64,000 nt of DNA from Selenomonadaceae bacterium. GTDB lineage: Bacteria; Bacillota; Negativicutes; Selenomonadales; Selenomonadaceae. The notes beneath the pieces were generated by a model, which saw nothing but the letters and a program-made list of their open reading frames with translations, was not told where the DNA came from and did not search any database. Position 1 is the stretch's first letter, and each line of letters begins with the position of its first letter. Location of the stretch: positions 1 through 64,000 of the forward strand of contig JAFZIV010000035.1 in NCBI GenBank assembly GCA_017554235.1, in the 5' to 3' direction. Shown piece after piece: positions 1 to 8,686 of the stretch. A program made the translations under genes and the position numbers.

Positions 1-132
1 ATGCCTGTTGAGGCGTCGGTTCAATCTCTACCTTATAACCTCTCTGCATATTTATTCGTCCTTTTTATCTACTTTTGTACATAATGGTCTATATTTTAAG
101 CTACTGTTAATAACTCCCTTCGGTCGTTTTTA

Positions 133-163
133 AGTGATCAGTGATCAGTTGTCAGTGGTCAGT
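133..163. repeat. Degenerate word repeat, left arm flanking the Avd/S23-like gene
   Basis: Built from near-copies of AGTGATCAGTG and TTGTCAGTGGTCAGT. It is the inverted counterpart of the array at 550-575. The stop codon of the four-helix-bundle gene (TGA on the minus strand, 145-147) and its last four residues (TTDN) are encoded inside this repeat. Related arrays lie at 9281-9344, 51154-51217 and 57722-57801. Confidence 0.75.
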
Positions 164-522
164 TTATTTTTCAATTTGCTAATGAACACGTTCAACATTT
201 TATTCACTTCGTCACATAATCCAAACGCAATTTGCAATTTTTCCGCTGAAATATAATTTAATCTTTCACAAATTTGCAGTTGCGTTTCCAACTCAGCTTG
301 CGAACCTCTCGCTATAGACAGAAACCGCAGAAAATCACGTGTAGAATTTCTTTCTTGACCTTCAGCGATATTTGACGGTATTGAAACTACCGCGCGACGC
401 ATTTGATCTGCTAATGCATAGGTTTCTTCTTTGGGCAACAATTTAACCAATTGGTAAACTTCAACGGTTAAATCCATAGACTTCTGCCATACAGTCAAGT
501 CTTTGTAACTGCGAATATGCAT
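145..522 (-). CDS. Four-helix-bundle protein (S23 / Avd-like family)
   Basis: A 125-residue protein of the family first named for ORFs in 23S rRNA intervening sequences, which is related to the Avd accessory protein of diversity-generating retroelements. The family signature is visible: YKDLTVWQKSMDL near the start, then VSIPSNIAEGQER, then FLSIARGSQAELETQL. ATG at 522 is chosen because GAGGGTG precedes it at good distance; an upstream ATG at 567 would translate the flanking repeat. The gene sits exactly between inverted repeats (133-163 and 550-575), and no reverse transcriptase or variable repeat is nearby. Family members form pentameric basic barrels; the function of standalone copies is not established. 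The family call is firm, the role is unknown. Confidence 0.88.
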   Translation of the reverse strand: MHIRSYKDLTVWQKSMDLTVEVYQLVKLLPKEETYALADQMRRAVVSIPSNIAEGQERNSTRDFLRFLSIARGSQAELETQLQICERLNYISAEKLQIAFGLCDEVNKMLNVFISKLKNKLTTDN

Positions 523-549
523 AAATTTAGTTTCACCCTCTGATACTAT

Positions 550-575
550 CCACTGACCACTGATCACTGACCACT
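550..575. repeat. Degenerate word repeat, right arm flanking the Avd/S23-like gene
   Basis: CACTGACCACTGATCACTGA-type words, the reverse complement of the array at 133-163. The last codons of the gntR-type gene (Ser-Gly-Gln-stop) are read from this array, so the repeat has supplied that gene's stop codon. Confidence 0.75.
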
Positions 576-1250
576 TTTACGACTTTTACGCAAAGCTTTA
601 AGCAAAGTTTTTTCTGCGCGTTCCATATGATGTTCAGCAGCATCACGTGCGGCACTGACATCACCGTTTGCAATAGCCTCTACCATTTCGGAATGTTCCT
701 CTAAAGTTTCCTGCAAGCGTCCGGGATATGACATTGACAGCGTACGAAAACGCGCTAACTGCTCTTTTAAATTACTGATAATACCTACAAGGCGTTCATT
801 GCGGCTGACTTGATACAGCAATCCGTGAAATTTTATATCCGTCTCTACAATTTTTTCAATATCATTTTTCCTAATGTAGCCTTCAATTTCGACGAGATAA
901 CTTTCAAGCGTCTTAAGTTCTTCAGGTTCAATACGAAGTGCGGCAAGTCCTGTTGCAAGCCCTTCAAGTGCCGAGCGAATCTCAAAAATTTCTTTAACGT
1001 CACTTTCCGAAACGTCCGCAACATATGTACCGCGTCTCGGCATCATTATAACGTAACCTTCCTGTTCAAGTTTACGAATTGCCTCACGTACCGGCGTGCG
1101 ACTTATGCCTAATTCGTCGGCAACCTGCACTTCCATAAGCCTTTCGCCCGGTTCCAAAATTCCTTTACGTATCGCGTCGCGTAAAGCTTCGCAGACCACC
1201 TCTCTAAGCGGTTGATATGTATCTAAATTTATCGGTTGAAGTTTGCCCAT
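564..1250 (-). CDS. GntR-family transcriptional regulator, FadR/FCD type
   Basis: A 228-residue regulator. The N-terminal winged helix-turn-helix covers about residues 12-78 (ADELGISRTPVREAIRKLEQ is the recognition region). The C-terminal all-helical FCD ligand domain covers about 85-215 and carries the usual acidic/His positions (FHGLLYQVS, EEHSEMVEAI, AEHHME). FCD regulators bind small organic acids, often through a metal; the ligand cannot be told from sequence. ATG at 1250 follows TAAGGAGC. It is 13 bp downstream of ispE and probably in the same transcript, though functional linkage to isoprenoid synthesis is not implied. The C-terminal end is encoded by the intergenic repeat at 550-575. 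Confidence 0.93.
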   Translation of the reverse strand: MGKLQPINLDTYQPLREVVCEALRDAIRKGILEPGERLMEVQVADELGISRTPVREAIRKLEQEGYVIMMPRRGTYVADVSESDVKEIFEIRSALEGLATGLAALRIEPEELKTLESYLVEIEGYIRKNDIEKIVETDIKFHGLLYQVSRNERLVGIISNLKEQLARFRTLSMSYPGRLQETLEEHSEMVEAIANGDVSAARDAAEHHMERAEKTLLKALRKSRKSGQ

Positions 1251-1263
1251 AAATGCTCCTTAT

Positions 1264-2130
1264 TTAAAAAATTTGTGTAACAAAAATCTGAACAGGTAAA
1301 TTTTCAATGCTTGCAACAATTTTGTCAACATCAACTTTATCAGCAAGTGCAAAAATCGTTGGACCGCTCCCACTCATCAACGCAACTTTCGCCCCCGCTT
1401 CTATCAATTTTGCTTTGTAACTTTCAAGTTCAGGAAAAACTTTTTGTGCGACAGGTTCAAGCACATTCCCAAAAACTTTGAAGGCGGAATCAAAATCTCT
1501 TGCGCGAAAATATTCGATAATCCTGTAAGTTGGCGGATGATGAATCGAATCAGTCGGCAATTCGTCAAAAGTCTTATAAGCCCAAGCCGTAGAAATTTCT
1601 AAATGCGGCTTTAACAATATAACGGCATAACTTTTAAACGGCGCAAGTTGATACAAATTTTCACCGCGACCTCTTGCAAGCCAAGTACCTTCGACAACAC
1701 AGAAAGGAACGTCTGAACCAATTTTCGCTCCAATTTTACAAAGTTCCTCAATGCTTAAGTTTAAATCGTAAAGCCAATTTATACCGCGAAGAACAGCCGC
1801 CGCATCAGCACTTCCACCGCCTAATCCTGCCGCCACAGGAATTTTTTTGCGTAGATTTATCACTACACCAAAATCTTTTCCGCAATGTTCACGCATTGCC
1901 AAAACTGCGCGGTAAGCCAAATTTTTTTCATCAGTCGGAATATTTTCTCCGCCTTCAATTTGCGACGTGTCCACGCTAAATTCAATTCCGCTTTTTATTC
2001 GGGTAAGTTCAACTTCATCGGCAAGTTCAAGCGTCTGCATTATCATTTCGACTTCGTGAAATCCGTCCTCGCGCAGTTTCAAAATATCCAGCGTCAAATT
2101 TATTTTTGCTCTAGCAAGTTCTACTATCAT
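1264..2130 (-). CDS. ispE: 4-diphosphocytidyl-2-C-methyl-D-erythritol kinase
   Basis: A 288-residue GHMP-family kinase of the non-mevalonate (MEP) isoprenoid pathway. It phosphorylates CDP-methylerythritol at the 2-position. The N-terminus ARAKINLTLDILKLREDGFH holds the substrate-binding Lys, the ATP loop is PVAAGLGGGSADAAAVLRG (about residues 93-111), and the C-terminal GHMP motif is ALMSGSGPTIFAL. Length is normal for the family. It starts 11 bp after the upstream glycosyltransferase gene and runs into the GntR gene, so the three are probably co-transcribed. Confidence 0.97.
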   Translation of the reverse strand: MIVELARAKINLTLDILKLREDGFHEVEMIMQTLELADEVELTRIKSGIEFSVDTSQIEGGENIPTDEKNLAYRAVLAMREHCGKDFGVVINLRKKIPVAAGLGGGSADAAAVLRGINWLYDLNLSIEELCKIGAKIGSDVPFCVVEGTWLARGRGENLYQLAPFKSYAVILLKPHLEISTAWAYKTFDELPTDSIHHPPTYRIIEYFRARDFDSAFKVFGNVLEPVAQKVFPELESYKAKLIEAGAKVALMSGSGPTIFALADKVDVDKIVASIENLPVQIFVTQIF

Positions 2131-2141
2131 AACAAATTTTC

Positions 2142-3767
2142 CTATGAAAGTCTGCCGGTGTCAGTCTTCTCACCGTAATAACGCGGCGGCAAATCAATCT
2201 TGTAATCGTTATACAAAGAATGCGCAACCGCTTCCATAGTTTTTTCCAAAGTTACAAGTTCTTCGCCCTCGTAATTTGCTTGAAATGCATGTACCAGACG
2301 CAATGACGCGCTGTAAAGCCAATTTATAAGGCTGTAACGAAATTCCCTTTCATTATGTATAAACGCCTTCTTTTCCCAAGCCGTTTTAAAAATTCGTGCC
2401 CAACTCGTTTCAAAAACTGCACCGTTGCCGGCCCAATTTGTAACCTGTTTGGCATGACGACGGAACGCACTCAACGGCTGATCTTGTATCCAAAACAGAT
2501 TCCCTTGCGTCAAGAGTTGACACCAAGTCGAAATGTCCACCAGCGAATAGAAACCGTCCTCTTCTTCCGTCCAACACATATCATTATTGCGCAAAAACTT
2601 TTTACGAATCAAAGCTGTTGTAGGTTCACCAATATAATTTTTTCCGGTATGGAACATCATACGACCCGCGTCATCGCCGGAAACTTTCATTGTTCTGTTA
2701 AGTGCTTCAGGTTGAGGCATTCTCTGCGGCACAACGCGCCCGTCAACGTCAATAACATCTCTAACCGAAGTGACAAGCGAAACGTCGGGATTGTTGCGAT
2801 AAATTTCCACCATAACTTCAATTTTGCGCGGATAAAATAAATCATCGTCCATAAGCCAATTAAGATATTCAGCCTTAGGGTTATCGTAATGACGCGCCCA
2901 ATTCCAATTATCATTTGCAGTAAAATCTTTGTGACGAAAATATTTTATTCGAGAATCTTTTTGAAGATATTCCTGCATAAGATTTTCCGTATCATCTTCA
3001 GTCGAATTATCGCTGACCACGACTTCAATATTTCTGTAAGTCTGATTGAGCGCGGACTCTAAAGCAAGCCTAAAATAATGCGGACGATTGAAAGTTGGAA
3101 TCATAATTGTAACGAGCGGGAAAAGTTCCTGCGAATATTCATTCAAGAAATTTTCACGGCTAGTACCGTCAATCATCCACTTATCTTGATTGAACCAAAT
3201 AGTTGGCTCATCAGTATTCATTACGACAACTTTGTAACCTTTGCGCCGAAATTCAAGACACTGCGCATTATCGCCGAAAGAATTTGAATGGAAAAGATCT
3301 TCGCGCCATTCTAAATCATATTGCGTCGCCATTAAAAATCCGTCTACAGATTCAACTTCTTGGTAATCACTTTTAATGTCGCCCCAGTTGACTAATTTTT
3401 TTTCAGAACCCATGAAAACTTTTCCGCAACGTTTAGCCGAATCAAGACAAACTCCGTGCGTTGAAAAATTTATTGCGCCACTTACACCTATGACGCCAAT
3501 TTTTTTATCTGCTTTGAATAACTTCATGATATTTTGAAGAAGATTTTTGTCGAGCAAAGAAACTTTTTCGTCAATGTAAATTTTAAATTTGGCGTCAGAT
3601 TTTTTCATTCCTTCGTTGTAGGCGGCAAATTTTTCTTCACCTTCAACGGGCAAAATATCAAGCGTACAACCTTTCGGCACAACAAGATTTTTTATCGACG
3701 AAACCAGTTGGTTATAAACATCTTCTTCTGTTCTGTAAATAATGACAGCAATTTTTTTCCAATTCAC
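2142..3767 (-). CDS. Family 2 glycosyltransferase, two-part
   Basis: A protein of about 541 residues. The second half is a clear GT-A/GT2 domain: MIPTFNRPHYFRLALESALN, then VVVSDNSTEDD, and the metal-binding LMDDD. The first ~200 residues look like a second, degenerate glycosyltransferase-type domain (KIAVIIYRTEEDVYNQL; FGDNAQCLEFRRKGYKVVVM) without an obvious DxD. It probably acts on cell-surface glycans; donor and acceptor are unknown. GTG at 3767 is preferred because GAGGTG sits six bases upstream; a GTG at 3776 lies within that Shine-Dalgarno. A second copy of the SD-plus-start sequence lies about 50 bp upstream (near 3818-3832). Confidence 0.9.
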   Translation of the reverse strand: MNWKKIAVIIYRTEEDVYNQLVSSIKNLVVPKGCTLDILPVEGEEKFAAYNEGMKKSDAKFKIYIDEKVSLLDKNLLQNIMKLFKADKKIGVIGVSGAINFSTHGVCLDSAKRCGKVFMGSEKKLVNWGDIKSDYQEVESVDGFLMATQYDLEWREDLFHSNSFGDNAQCLEFRRKGYKVVVMNTDEPTIWFNQDKWMIDGTSRENFLNEYSQELFPLVTIMIPTFNRPHYFRLALESALNQTYRNIEVVVSDNSTEDDTENLMQEYLQKDSRIKYFRHKDFTANDNWNWARHYDNPKAEYLNWLMDDDLFYPRKIEVMVEIYRNNPDVSLVTSVRDVIDVDGRVVPQRMPQPEALNRTMKVSGDDAGRMMFHTGKNYIGEPTTALIRKKFLRNNDMCWTEEEDGFYSLVDISTWCQLLTQGNLFWIQDQPLSAFRRHAKQVTNWAGNGAVFETSWARIFKTAWEKKAFIHNEREFRYSLINWLYSASLRLVHAFQANYEGEELVTLEKTMEAVAHSLYNDYKIDLPPRYYGEKTDTGRLS

Positions 3768-3846
3768 GAAATTCACCTCATAAATTTTTTTAAAGTGGGT
3801 AGAAATTTTTTATCAACTCACGAAATTTACCTCTAAAAATAAAAAT

Positions 3847-3883
3847 TGGACAGTGATAGCGTCAAATTAACTTTCACCGTCCA
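3847..3883 (-). terminator. Terminator of the divIC-ftsH operon
   Basis: TGGACaGTGA pairs with TTCACcGTCCA. On the minus strand the stem is followed by a T-rich run (TTTTTATTTTTAG). It lies just past the ftsH stop codon. Confidence 0.75.
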
Positions 3884-3906
3884 TTTCTTTATGATTATAA
3901 ACTTTT

Positions 3907-5823
3907 TTAAACCGGCGTAGGATTAGAGCCGCTTGAATCGAAAATCGGCGTTGAAATTTGCGTCACATTTTTAGGTAAATCATTTTCTATTTCGCCTTTA
4001 CTTAAGTTTACCGCCGAATCTGAACCGCTTTTCTCCTCACCGAAAACCATTGCCTTAAGCTCCGCCGCCGTCAAAGTTTCCTTCTCAATTAATGCCTTAG
4101 CAATCGCATCAAGCTCTGCGCGGTGTTCGTTTATAATGTCCCTGCAAGCTTGATAGGCTTCATCCATATACTTATGAACTTCCTTGTCAATTTCGCCCGC
4201 AACTTCCTCCGAATAATTACGGGGATTTTGTCCGAAATATTGTTGCGTCTGATCTCCGCCATAAGCAACGGGACCAAGTACATCGCTCATACCGTATTGC
4301 ATAATCATTGAACGCACAATACGGCTTGCCTGCTGAATATCCTGCGATGCGCCCGTAGAAATTTCATTAAGAACAATTTCTTCGGCAACGCGTCCACCCA
4401 TTGCAACTTTCAATCTGTCTAAAAGTTCGGAACGTGTCGCGTAACTTCTGTCCTCTTTAGGCAACATCAATGTATAGCCGCCTGCCCGACCGCGCGGAAT
4501 TATCGTAACCTTGTGGACGGGATCAGCGTGTTTAAGCATCATACCTACAAGCGCGTGACCGCCTTCGTGATAAGCCGTAAGTTTTTTTTCATCATCATTC
4601 ATAACTTTTGACTTTCGCTCCGGACCAGCCATAACTCGTTCGATAGATTCTTCCAACTCAATCATATTAATTTCGTGTTTGTCACGCCTTGCTGCAAGTA
4701 ACGCCGCTTCGTTGACAAGGTTAGCCAAATCCGCGCCCGTAAATCCCGGCGTGCGACGCGCCAAAACGTCCATATCAACATCATTGGCAATCGGTTTACC
4801 TTTTGAGTGAACCTGCAAAATTGCAATGCGCCCTTTAACGTCAGGCTTATCGACGACAATTTGTCTGTCAAAACGTCCCGGTCTCAAAAGTGCTTGGTCT
4901 AAAATGTCAGGGCGATTCGTAGCCGCAATGATTATAATCCCTTCATTCGCCGCAAAGCCGTCCATTTCAACCAGCAACTGATTCAAAGTTTGTTCGCGTT
5001 CATCATGTCCGCCGCTAAAACCTGCGCCGCGTTGACGACCTACCGCGTCAATTTCGTCAATGAAAATTATGCACGGCGAATTTTTCTTAGCCTGCGCGAA
5101 TAAATCACGAACCCTTGACGCACCAACGCCGACAAACATTTCTACAAAGTCAGAACCGCTGATTGAGAAAAAAGCTACGCCTGCTTCTCCTGCAACCGCT
5201 TTCGCTAAAAGAGTTTTCCCTGTACCGGGCGGACCGTATAACAAAACGCCTTTAGGTATACGTGCACCCAAGTCGTTAAACTTTTTCGGATGCTTAAGAA
5301 ATTCTACAACCTCTTGAAGTTCCTCTTTAGCTTCGTCCGCGCCTGCCACGTCGTTAAATGTTACCTTAACTTTATCGCCGCTTGAAAGCCTTGCGCGACT
5401 TTTGCCGAAAGACATTACCTTACTGCCTGAACCCTGCGTCTGATTCATTATGAAGAACCATACGCCGATTAAAATTATTATTGGCAGGAAGGAAGAAAGG
5501 AGCGTCATCCACCACGGCGGCTCTTTAGGATTTTGCGCGGTTATCTCGACGCCCTTTGCCTCCAATTTGCCGACAAGTGATTCATCGCCTATTGGGGAGT
5601 CTGGCGCGATTGTTGTAAATTCTGTGCCGTCTTTCTTTGTTGCCTTTATTGCATTTTTCGTCAGAACAACTTTTGAAACTTCCCCTTCATCGACTCTTTG
5701 CAAAAACTGCGAATAACTCGTCTCTTCAACGGTCTGCGGCTTTACCGAAAAGTAATCGTATGCAGTTATTGCCACGAATATCACCAGTAAGTAAAAGCCG
5801 ACATTTCGCAAAAAACTATTCAA
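3907..5823 (-). CDS. ftsH: ATP-dependent zinc metalloprotease FtsH
   Basis: A 638-residue membrane AAA+ protease that degrades misfolded or regulatory membrane and soluble proteins. Two transmembrane segments (about residues 5-23 and 105-128) flank an extracytoplasmic loop. Then come Walker A GPPGTGKT, Walker [16 protein letters not shown], the second region of homology [20 protein letters not shown], and the zinc site HEGGH (HEXXH; most homologues have HEAGH). The C-terminal tail is Ser/Asn rich. It is the last gene of the divIC-S1-tilS-hpt-ftsH operon, a classic Firmicute order. Confidence 0.98.
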   Translation of the reverse strand: MNSFLRNVGFYLLVIFVAITAYDYFSVKPQTVEETSYSQFLQRVDEGEVSKVVLTKNAIKATKKDGTEFTTIAPDSPIGDESLVGKLEAKGVEITAQNPKEPPWWMTLLSSFLPIIILIGVWFFIMNQTQGSGSKVMSFGKSRARLSSGDKVKVTFNDVAGADEAKEELQEVVEFLKHPKKFNDLGARIPKGVLLYGPPGTGKTLLAKAVAGEAGVAFFSISGSDFVEMFVGVGASRVRDLFAQAKKNSPCIIFIDEIDAVGRQRGAGFSGGHDEREQTLNQLLVEMDGFAANEGIIIIAATNRPDILDQALLRPGRFDRQIVVDKPDVKGRIAILQVHSKGKPIANDVDMDVLARRTPGFTGADLANLVNEAALLAARRDKHEINMIELEESIERVMAGPERKSKVMNDDEKKLTAYHEGGHALVGMMLKHADPVHKVTIIPRGRAGGYTLMLPKEDRSYATRSELLDRLKVAMGGRVAEEIVLNEISTGASQDIQQASRIVRSMIMQYGMSDVLGPVAYGGDQTQQYFGQNPRNYSEEVAGEIDKEVHKYMDEAYQACRDIINEHRAELDAIAKALIEKETLTAAELKAMVFGEEKSGSDSAVNLSKGEIENDLPKNVTQISTPIFDSSGSNPTPV

Positions 5824-5842
5824 ATAAAACGCTCCTTTTTTT

Positions 5843-5916
5843 AGGGACTAGGGATTAGGGAACAGGAATTAAGGGTAAATTTTTCTAATCCCTTTTCCCT
5901 ATTCCCCTTTCCCTCA
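5843..5916. repeat. Intergenic inverted word repeat (TAGGGATTAGGGA type)
   Basis: AGGGACTAGGGATTAGGGAACAGG is followed after a short A/T spacer by the inverted words CTAATCCCTTTTCCCTATTCCCC, giving a long imperfect hairpin between hpt and ftsH. It has the same architecture as the TGATCAGTG arrays but different words. The hpt stop codon falls in its right edge. Confidence 0.7.
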
Positions 5917-6477
5917 TTTAGAATAGACACTACGCTTTAAAATGCCGAGATACGGTAAATTTCTGTAATGTTGCGCGAAGTCAAGCCCGTAACCGACAAT
6001 AAATTCGTCGGGAATTTCAAATCCGCGATAATCAATTTGTACTTCAACTTTACGGCGCGAAGGCTTATCTAACAACGCACAAACTTTTACGCTTGCCGCA
6101 CCTTTATCTTTGAAGTAATCCATAAGATATTTCATCGTCGTGCCGGAGTCAATAATATCTTCGACTAAAAGAATATCGCGCCCTCTGGGATCGTTGTCAA
6201 GATTTTTGAGGATATTAACCTTGCCGCTGGTGTGCGTGTTGGCGTCGTAGCTGGACGCAATCATAAAGTCGAAGTGGACGGGAATCGTAATGCGTCTGAC
6301 TAAATCAGTATAAAACATTACCGCGCCATTCAAAATTCCCACCGTCAACAGCGGCTTGGAAATGTCTTTGTAATCTTCGCTGATTTTCGCGCTAAGTTCT
6401 TTTACGCGAGCGGCAATTTGCTCCTCTGTGTAGAGTACGCGCTCGATGAAATCTTCTTTCGTTCTCAAGTTAATCAT
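5914..6477 (-). CDS. hpt: Hypoxanthine phosphoribosyltransferase
   Basis: 187 residues. It salvages hypoxanthine (and usually guanine) to the nucleotide using PRPP. The PRPP-binding motif ILLVEDIIDSGTTMKYL lies at about residues 100-116, and the purine-contacting region DFIVG-like DEFIVGYGLDFAQHYRNLP is near the C-terminus. It lies 11 bp after tilS in the divIC-ftsH operon. In Bacilli the same tilS-hpt-ftsH order is conserved. Confidence 0.96.
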   Translation of the reverse strand: MINLRTKEDFIERVLYTEEQIAARVKELSAKISEDYKDISKPLLTVGILNGAVMFYTDLVRRITIPVHFDFMIASSYDANTHTSGKVNILKNLDNDPRGRDILLVEDIIDSGTTMKYLMDYFKDKGAASVKVCALLDKPSRRKVEVQIDYRGFEIPDEFIVGYGLDFAQHYRNLPYLGILKRSVYSK

Positions 6478-6487
6478 AACCTTTCTA

Positions 6488-7486
6488 TTAAATATTTTTT
6501 CTTATTGTTAATTTACCTTTTTGCAAATCTGCGCGGAATTTGTGAGGAAGTTCAACGCCTGATAAACCGTTTACCAAAACTTTTCTGACTGCCTCGAAGT
6601 GGACGAATCCAAAATCTTCAATGCCTGTAACGCCTGCTAAAAATTTTTTAATTACAGCGCGTTGCGTTGCCTTATGCAAACTTAAAAAATCATCGCGTAC
6701 TATTGCGTATTCTTTTGAAGGAAGCCTTTTTGTCACATAGGGTAAAACTTCTTCCGCGTCCTCGTCAATAAAGTCAGCTTCATCCGCCGTAACTTCGCCC
6801 AACCTGCAAAGAGTTTCCACAATGTTTGGATTAAACTTTTCAAGTGCGGGTAAAAGTTCCCACCGAATTTTATTTCTTGTGGCGTCGGTTTCAAAATTTG
6901 TTGCGTCTATTCGCGGAACAAGTCCATGTAGTGCGCAGTAACTTTCCAACTCAACTTTTCTGAAACGTAGCAACGGACGAAGTAACGTACCGTAATCATC
7001 AGTCTCAACGATAAATTTCATTGCTGAAAGTCCTGCTGACGTTGCGCCGCGCAGAAGTCTCATTAAAATTGTCTCCGCCTGATCGTCAGCGTGATGTGCA
7101 AGAGCTATCGCGTCGAAATCTAAATCTTCCCTAACTCTGTTCAAAAAATTATATCGAAGTTTACGCGCCGCTGTTTCAATCGAAATTTTATTTTCCGCCG
7201 CAAACTTTTTAACGTCGCCGTGTTCGCAGAAAAATTTTACGCCGAGATTTTTGGCAAATTCTTCAACAAAAGCCGCGTCATCAAGGGAATCTTGACCGCG
7301 TAAACCGTGTTCGTAATGCGCGATACAAAGTTGCAGTTTAAAGCGTTGACGCACATTGTAAAGCAAATCCGCCAGTGCAAGTGAATCTGCGCCGCCTGAT
7401 ACTGCCACAACAATTTTCTGCGCGGGAGCAAAATCGTCATAAAAAATATTTTCAGATTGACAAAAATCAATAAACTTTTTTATCAA
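6488..7486 (-). CDS. tilS: tRNA(Ile)-lysidine synthetase
   Basis: About 332 residues. It converts the wobble cytidine of tRNA-Ile(CAU) to lysidine with ATP, so AUA is read as Ile. The PP-loop motif VAVSGGADSLALADLL is near residue 25, followed by HHADDQAETILMRLLRG. The TTG at 7486 is chosen: AGAGGTG lies six bases before it and gives MIKKFIDFCQ; the longer reading from 7510 would translate the Shine-Dalgarno. The protein is shorter than the B. subtilis or E. coli enzymes, so the C-terminal substrate-binding extension is reduced, more like the compact Aquifex form. Confidence 0.94.
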   Translation of the reverse strand: MIKKFIDFCQSENIFYDDFAPAQKIVVAVSGGADSLALADLLYNVRQRFKLQLCIAHYEHGLRGQDSLDDAAFVEEFAKNLGVKFFCEHGDVKKFAAENKISIETAARKLRYNFLNRVREDLDFDAIALAHHADDQAETILMRLLRGATSAGLSAMKFIVETDDYGTLLRPLLRFRKVELESYCALHGLVPRIDATNFETDATRNKIRWELLPALEKFNPNIVETLCRLGEVTADEADFIDEDAEEVLPYVTKRLPSKEYAIVRDDFLSLHKATQRAVIKKFLAGVTGIEDFGFVHFEAVRKVLVNGLSGVELPHKFRADLQKGKLTIRKNI

Positions 7487-7514
7487 AAAATCACCTCTGC
7501 CGAATTGCAAAGGG

Positions 7515-7934
7515 TTAGTCCGAACGACGAGAACCGCGACCGCCGCGTTTTGAATCAGTTTTTCTCTTCAAGTCGGTCAATCTTTCGTCACTGTCCTTCA
7601 AAAATTTTGACAGCTTATCCTCAAATGACGCTGAAAGTTTTTTTTGCGGTTTAGGCTTATTATTTGCACGTGTCGGTTTTTCCGTCTCTTGAACAGGCGG
7701 CTTCATTCTTTTCAAAGACAATGCGACTTTACCGTTGTTGGGATCAATGCTTACAACTTTTGCCTGTACCGTTTCGCCCTCGTGTAAAAAATCGCTAATG
7801 TCGTTGACGTATTCATTGGCAACTTCTGAAATGTGAATCAAGCCGGACTTATCGTCTTCAAGCTCCACGAAAGCACCAAAATTTGTAATCCTCGTAATTT
7901 TTCCTTCGACTACGCTACCTACTTCAATAGCCAA
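7515..7934 (-). CDS. S1 RNA-binding domain protein (YabR-like)
   Basis: About 139 residues with one S1/OB fold in the first 75 (VGSVVEGKITRITNFGAFVE, SGLIHISEVA, VSIDPNNGKVALSLK). A charged, Lys/Arg-rich tail without predicted fold follows (KRKTDSKRGGRGSRRSD). The start is TTG at 7934, because AGGAGG lies eight bases upstream; reading from 8000 would overlap divIC. The position between divIC and tilS matches the YabR/general-stress-protein-13 gene of Bacilli, whose precise role is not settled. Confidence 0.92.
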   Translation of the reverse strand: MAIEVGSVVEGKITRITNFGAFVELEDDKSGLIHISEVANEYVNDISDFLHEGETVQAKVVSIDPNNGKVALSLKRMKPPVQETEKPTRANNKPKPQKKLSASFEDKLSKFLKDSDERLTDLKRKTDSKRGGRGSRRSD

Positions 7935-7959
7935 AATTTTTCCTCCTGAAAATTCTTTA

Positions 7960-8235
7960 CTACCGCGCAGGTTGATAGGGCATTTCTCCATTTTTCGCAA
8001 GCCCTAAATCTTCCCGCGCTATCCTCTCAATATTATTTAAATCTTGCAATTCATCTAACTGTTTATGAAGTTTTCTATTCTCCTCCTGCGCCGCTTCAAG
8101 TCTTTTATCCGCAATTCTTTTACTTTCGCCGACGTGCGACAAATGAACTTGTTGAGAAACTAAAACTGTTGTGAAATATGCGACGACCACAAACATTAAC
8201 ACGAAGAACCAGTTAATTCCTTTTCGCTTTTGCAT
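7960..8235 (-). CDS. divIC: Septum formation initiator, DivIC/FtsB family
   Basis: A 91-residue bitopic membrane protein. A short cytoplasmic stretch is followed by one transmembrane helix (about residues 9-27), a coiled coil (about 38-70), and the family end motif NNIERIAREDLGLAKNGE. Such proteins form part of the FtsB-FtsL-FtsQ type divisome complex. It is the first gene of the operon that ends with ftsH; GGAGGA precedes the ATG. Confidence 0.93.
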   Translation of the reverse strand: MQKRKGINWFFVLMFVVVAYFTTVLVSQQVHLSHVGESKRIADKRLEAAQEENRKLHKQLDELQDLNNIERIAREDLGLAKNGEMPYQPAR

Positions 8236-8260
8236 ATGTCGTCCTCCAAGAATTTTTGCT

Positions 8261-8289
8261 ATAATACCAGTTTATTTGACATTTAGCAA
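8261..8289 (-). promoter_or_regulatory. Sigma-70-type promoter for divIC operon
   Basis: On the minus strand TTGCTA, a 17-bp spacer and TATTAT lie about 30 bp before the divIC start. Confidence 0.65.
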
Positions 8290-8382
8290 GTTGTCTGAAA
8301 TAGTCTAACAATTTTACCGTCAGCTTCGCGTTTAAAGTTGCGTAGGCGACATTTCATCGACGGAAAGAATTTTCTTTTTAGC

Positions 8383-8610
8383 CTACTTTTCTTCCGGCGG
8401 CAAATCAAAAACGTCATAATAGCCGGTGTTCAAAAGTTCACGATAGAAAACGCCGCAGTCATCGCAAATTTGACGAGGCAAAGCACTTTCCATATCAACT
8501 TTGCCGTCTTTAACTTTTACGGTGCCGCCCGCGTCATAGCGCATTTCTTTGCCGCATTTTGGACAAATAAATTTTTTGTCAGCATTTTTTTCAAGCTTTG
8601 TTAATGCCAT
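8383..8610 (-). CDS. Small zinc-ribbon protein
   Basis: About 75 residues (MALTKLEKN start at 8610, after GGTGG). Two CxxC knuckles, CPKC and CDDC, are about 33 residues apart, consistent with one zinc ribbon. The C-terminus is acidic (DLPPEEK). It was not recognised as a named family and may bind nucleic acid or a protein. It is probably monocistronic, downstream of the adenosyltransferase gene. Confidence 0.7.
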   Translation of the reverse strand: MALTKLEKNADKKFICPKCGKEMRYDAGGTVKVKDGKVDMESALPRQICDDCGVFYRELLNTGYYDVFDLPPEEK

Positions 8611-8686
8611 ACTTACCACCAATTTTTTTCAAAGTAAATTTTGTCCTGCCTAATTCCACAAAGATTTTAATTTTTCCTGCCGCGCA

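Noticed and set aside
1-132. Short frame at the left edge (27 codons from base 1)
   Set aside because: It starts at the window edge, has no visible ribosome site and matches nothing recognised.
145-575. Diversity-generating retroelement
   Set aside because: An Avd-like gene is present, but no reverse transcriptase, template repeat or variable repeat is in the window.
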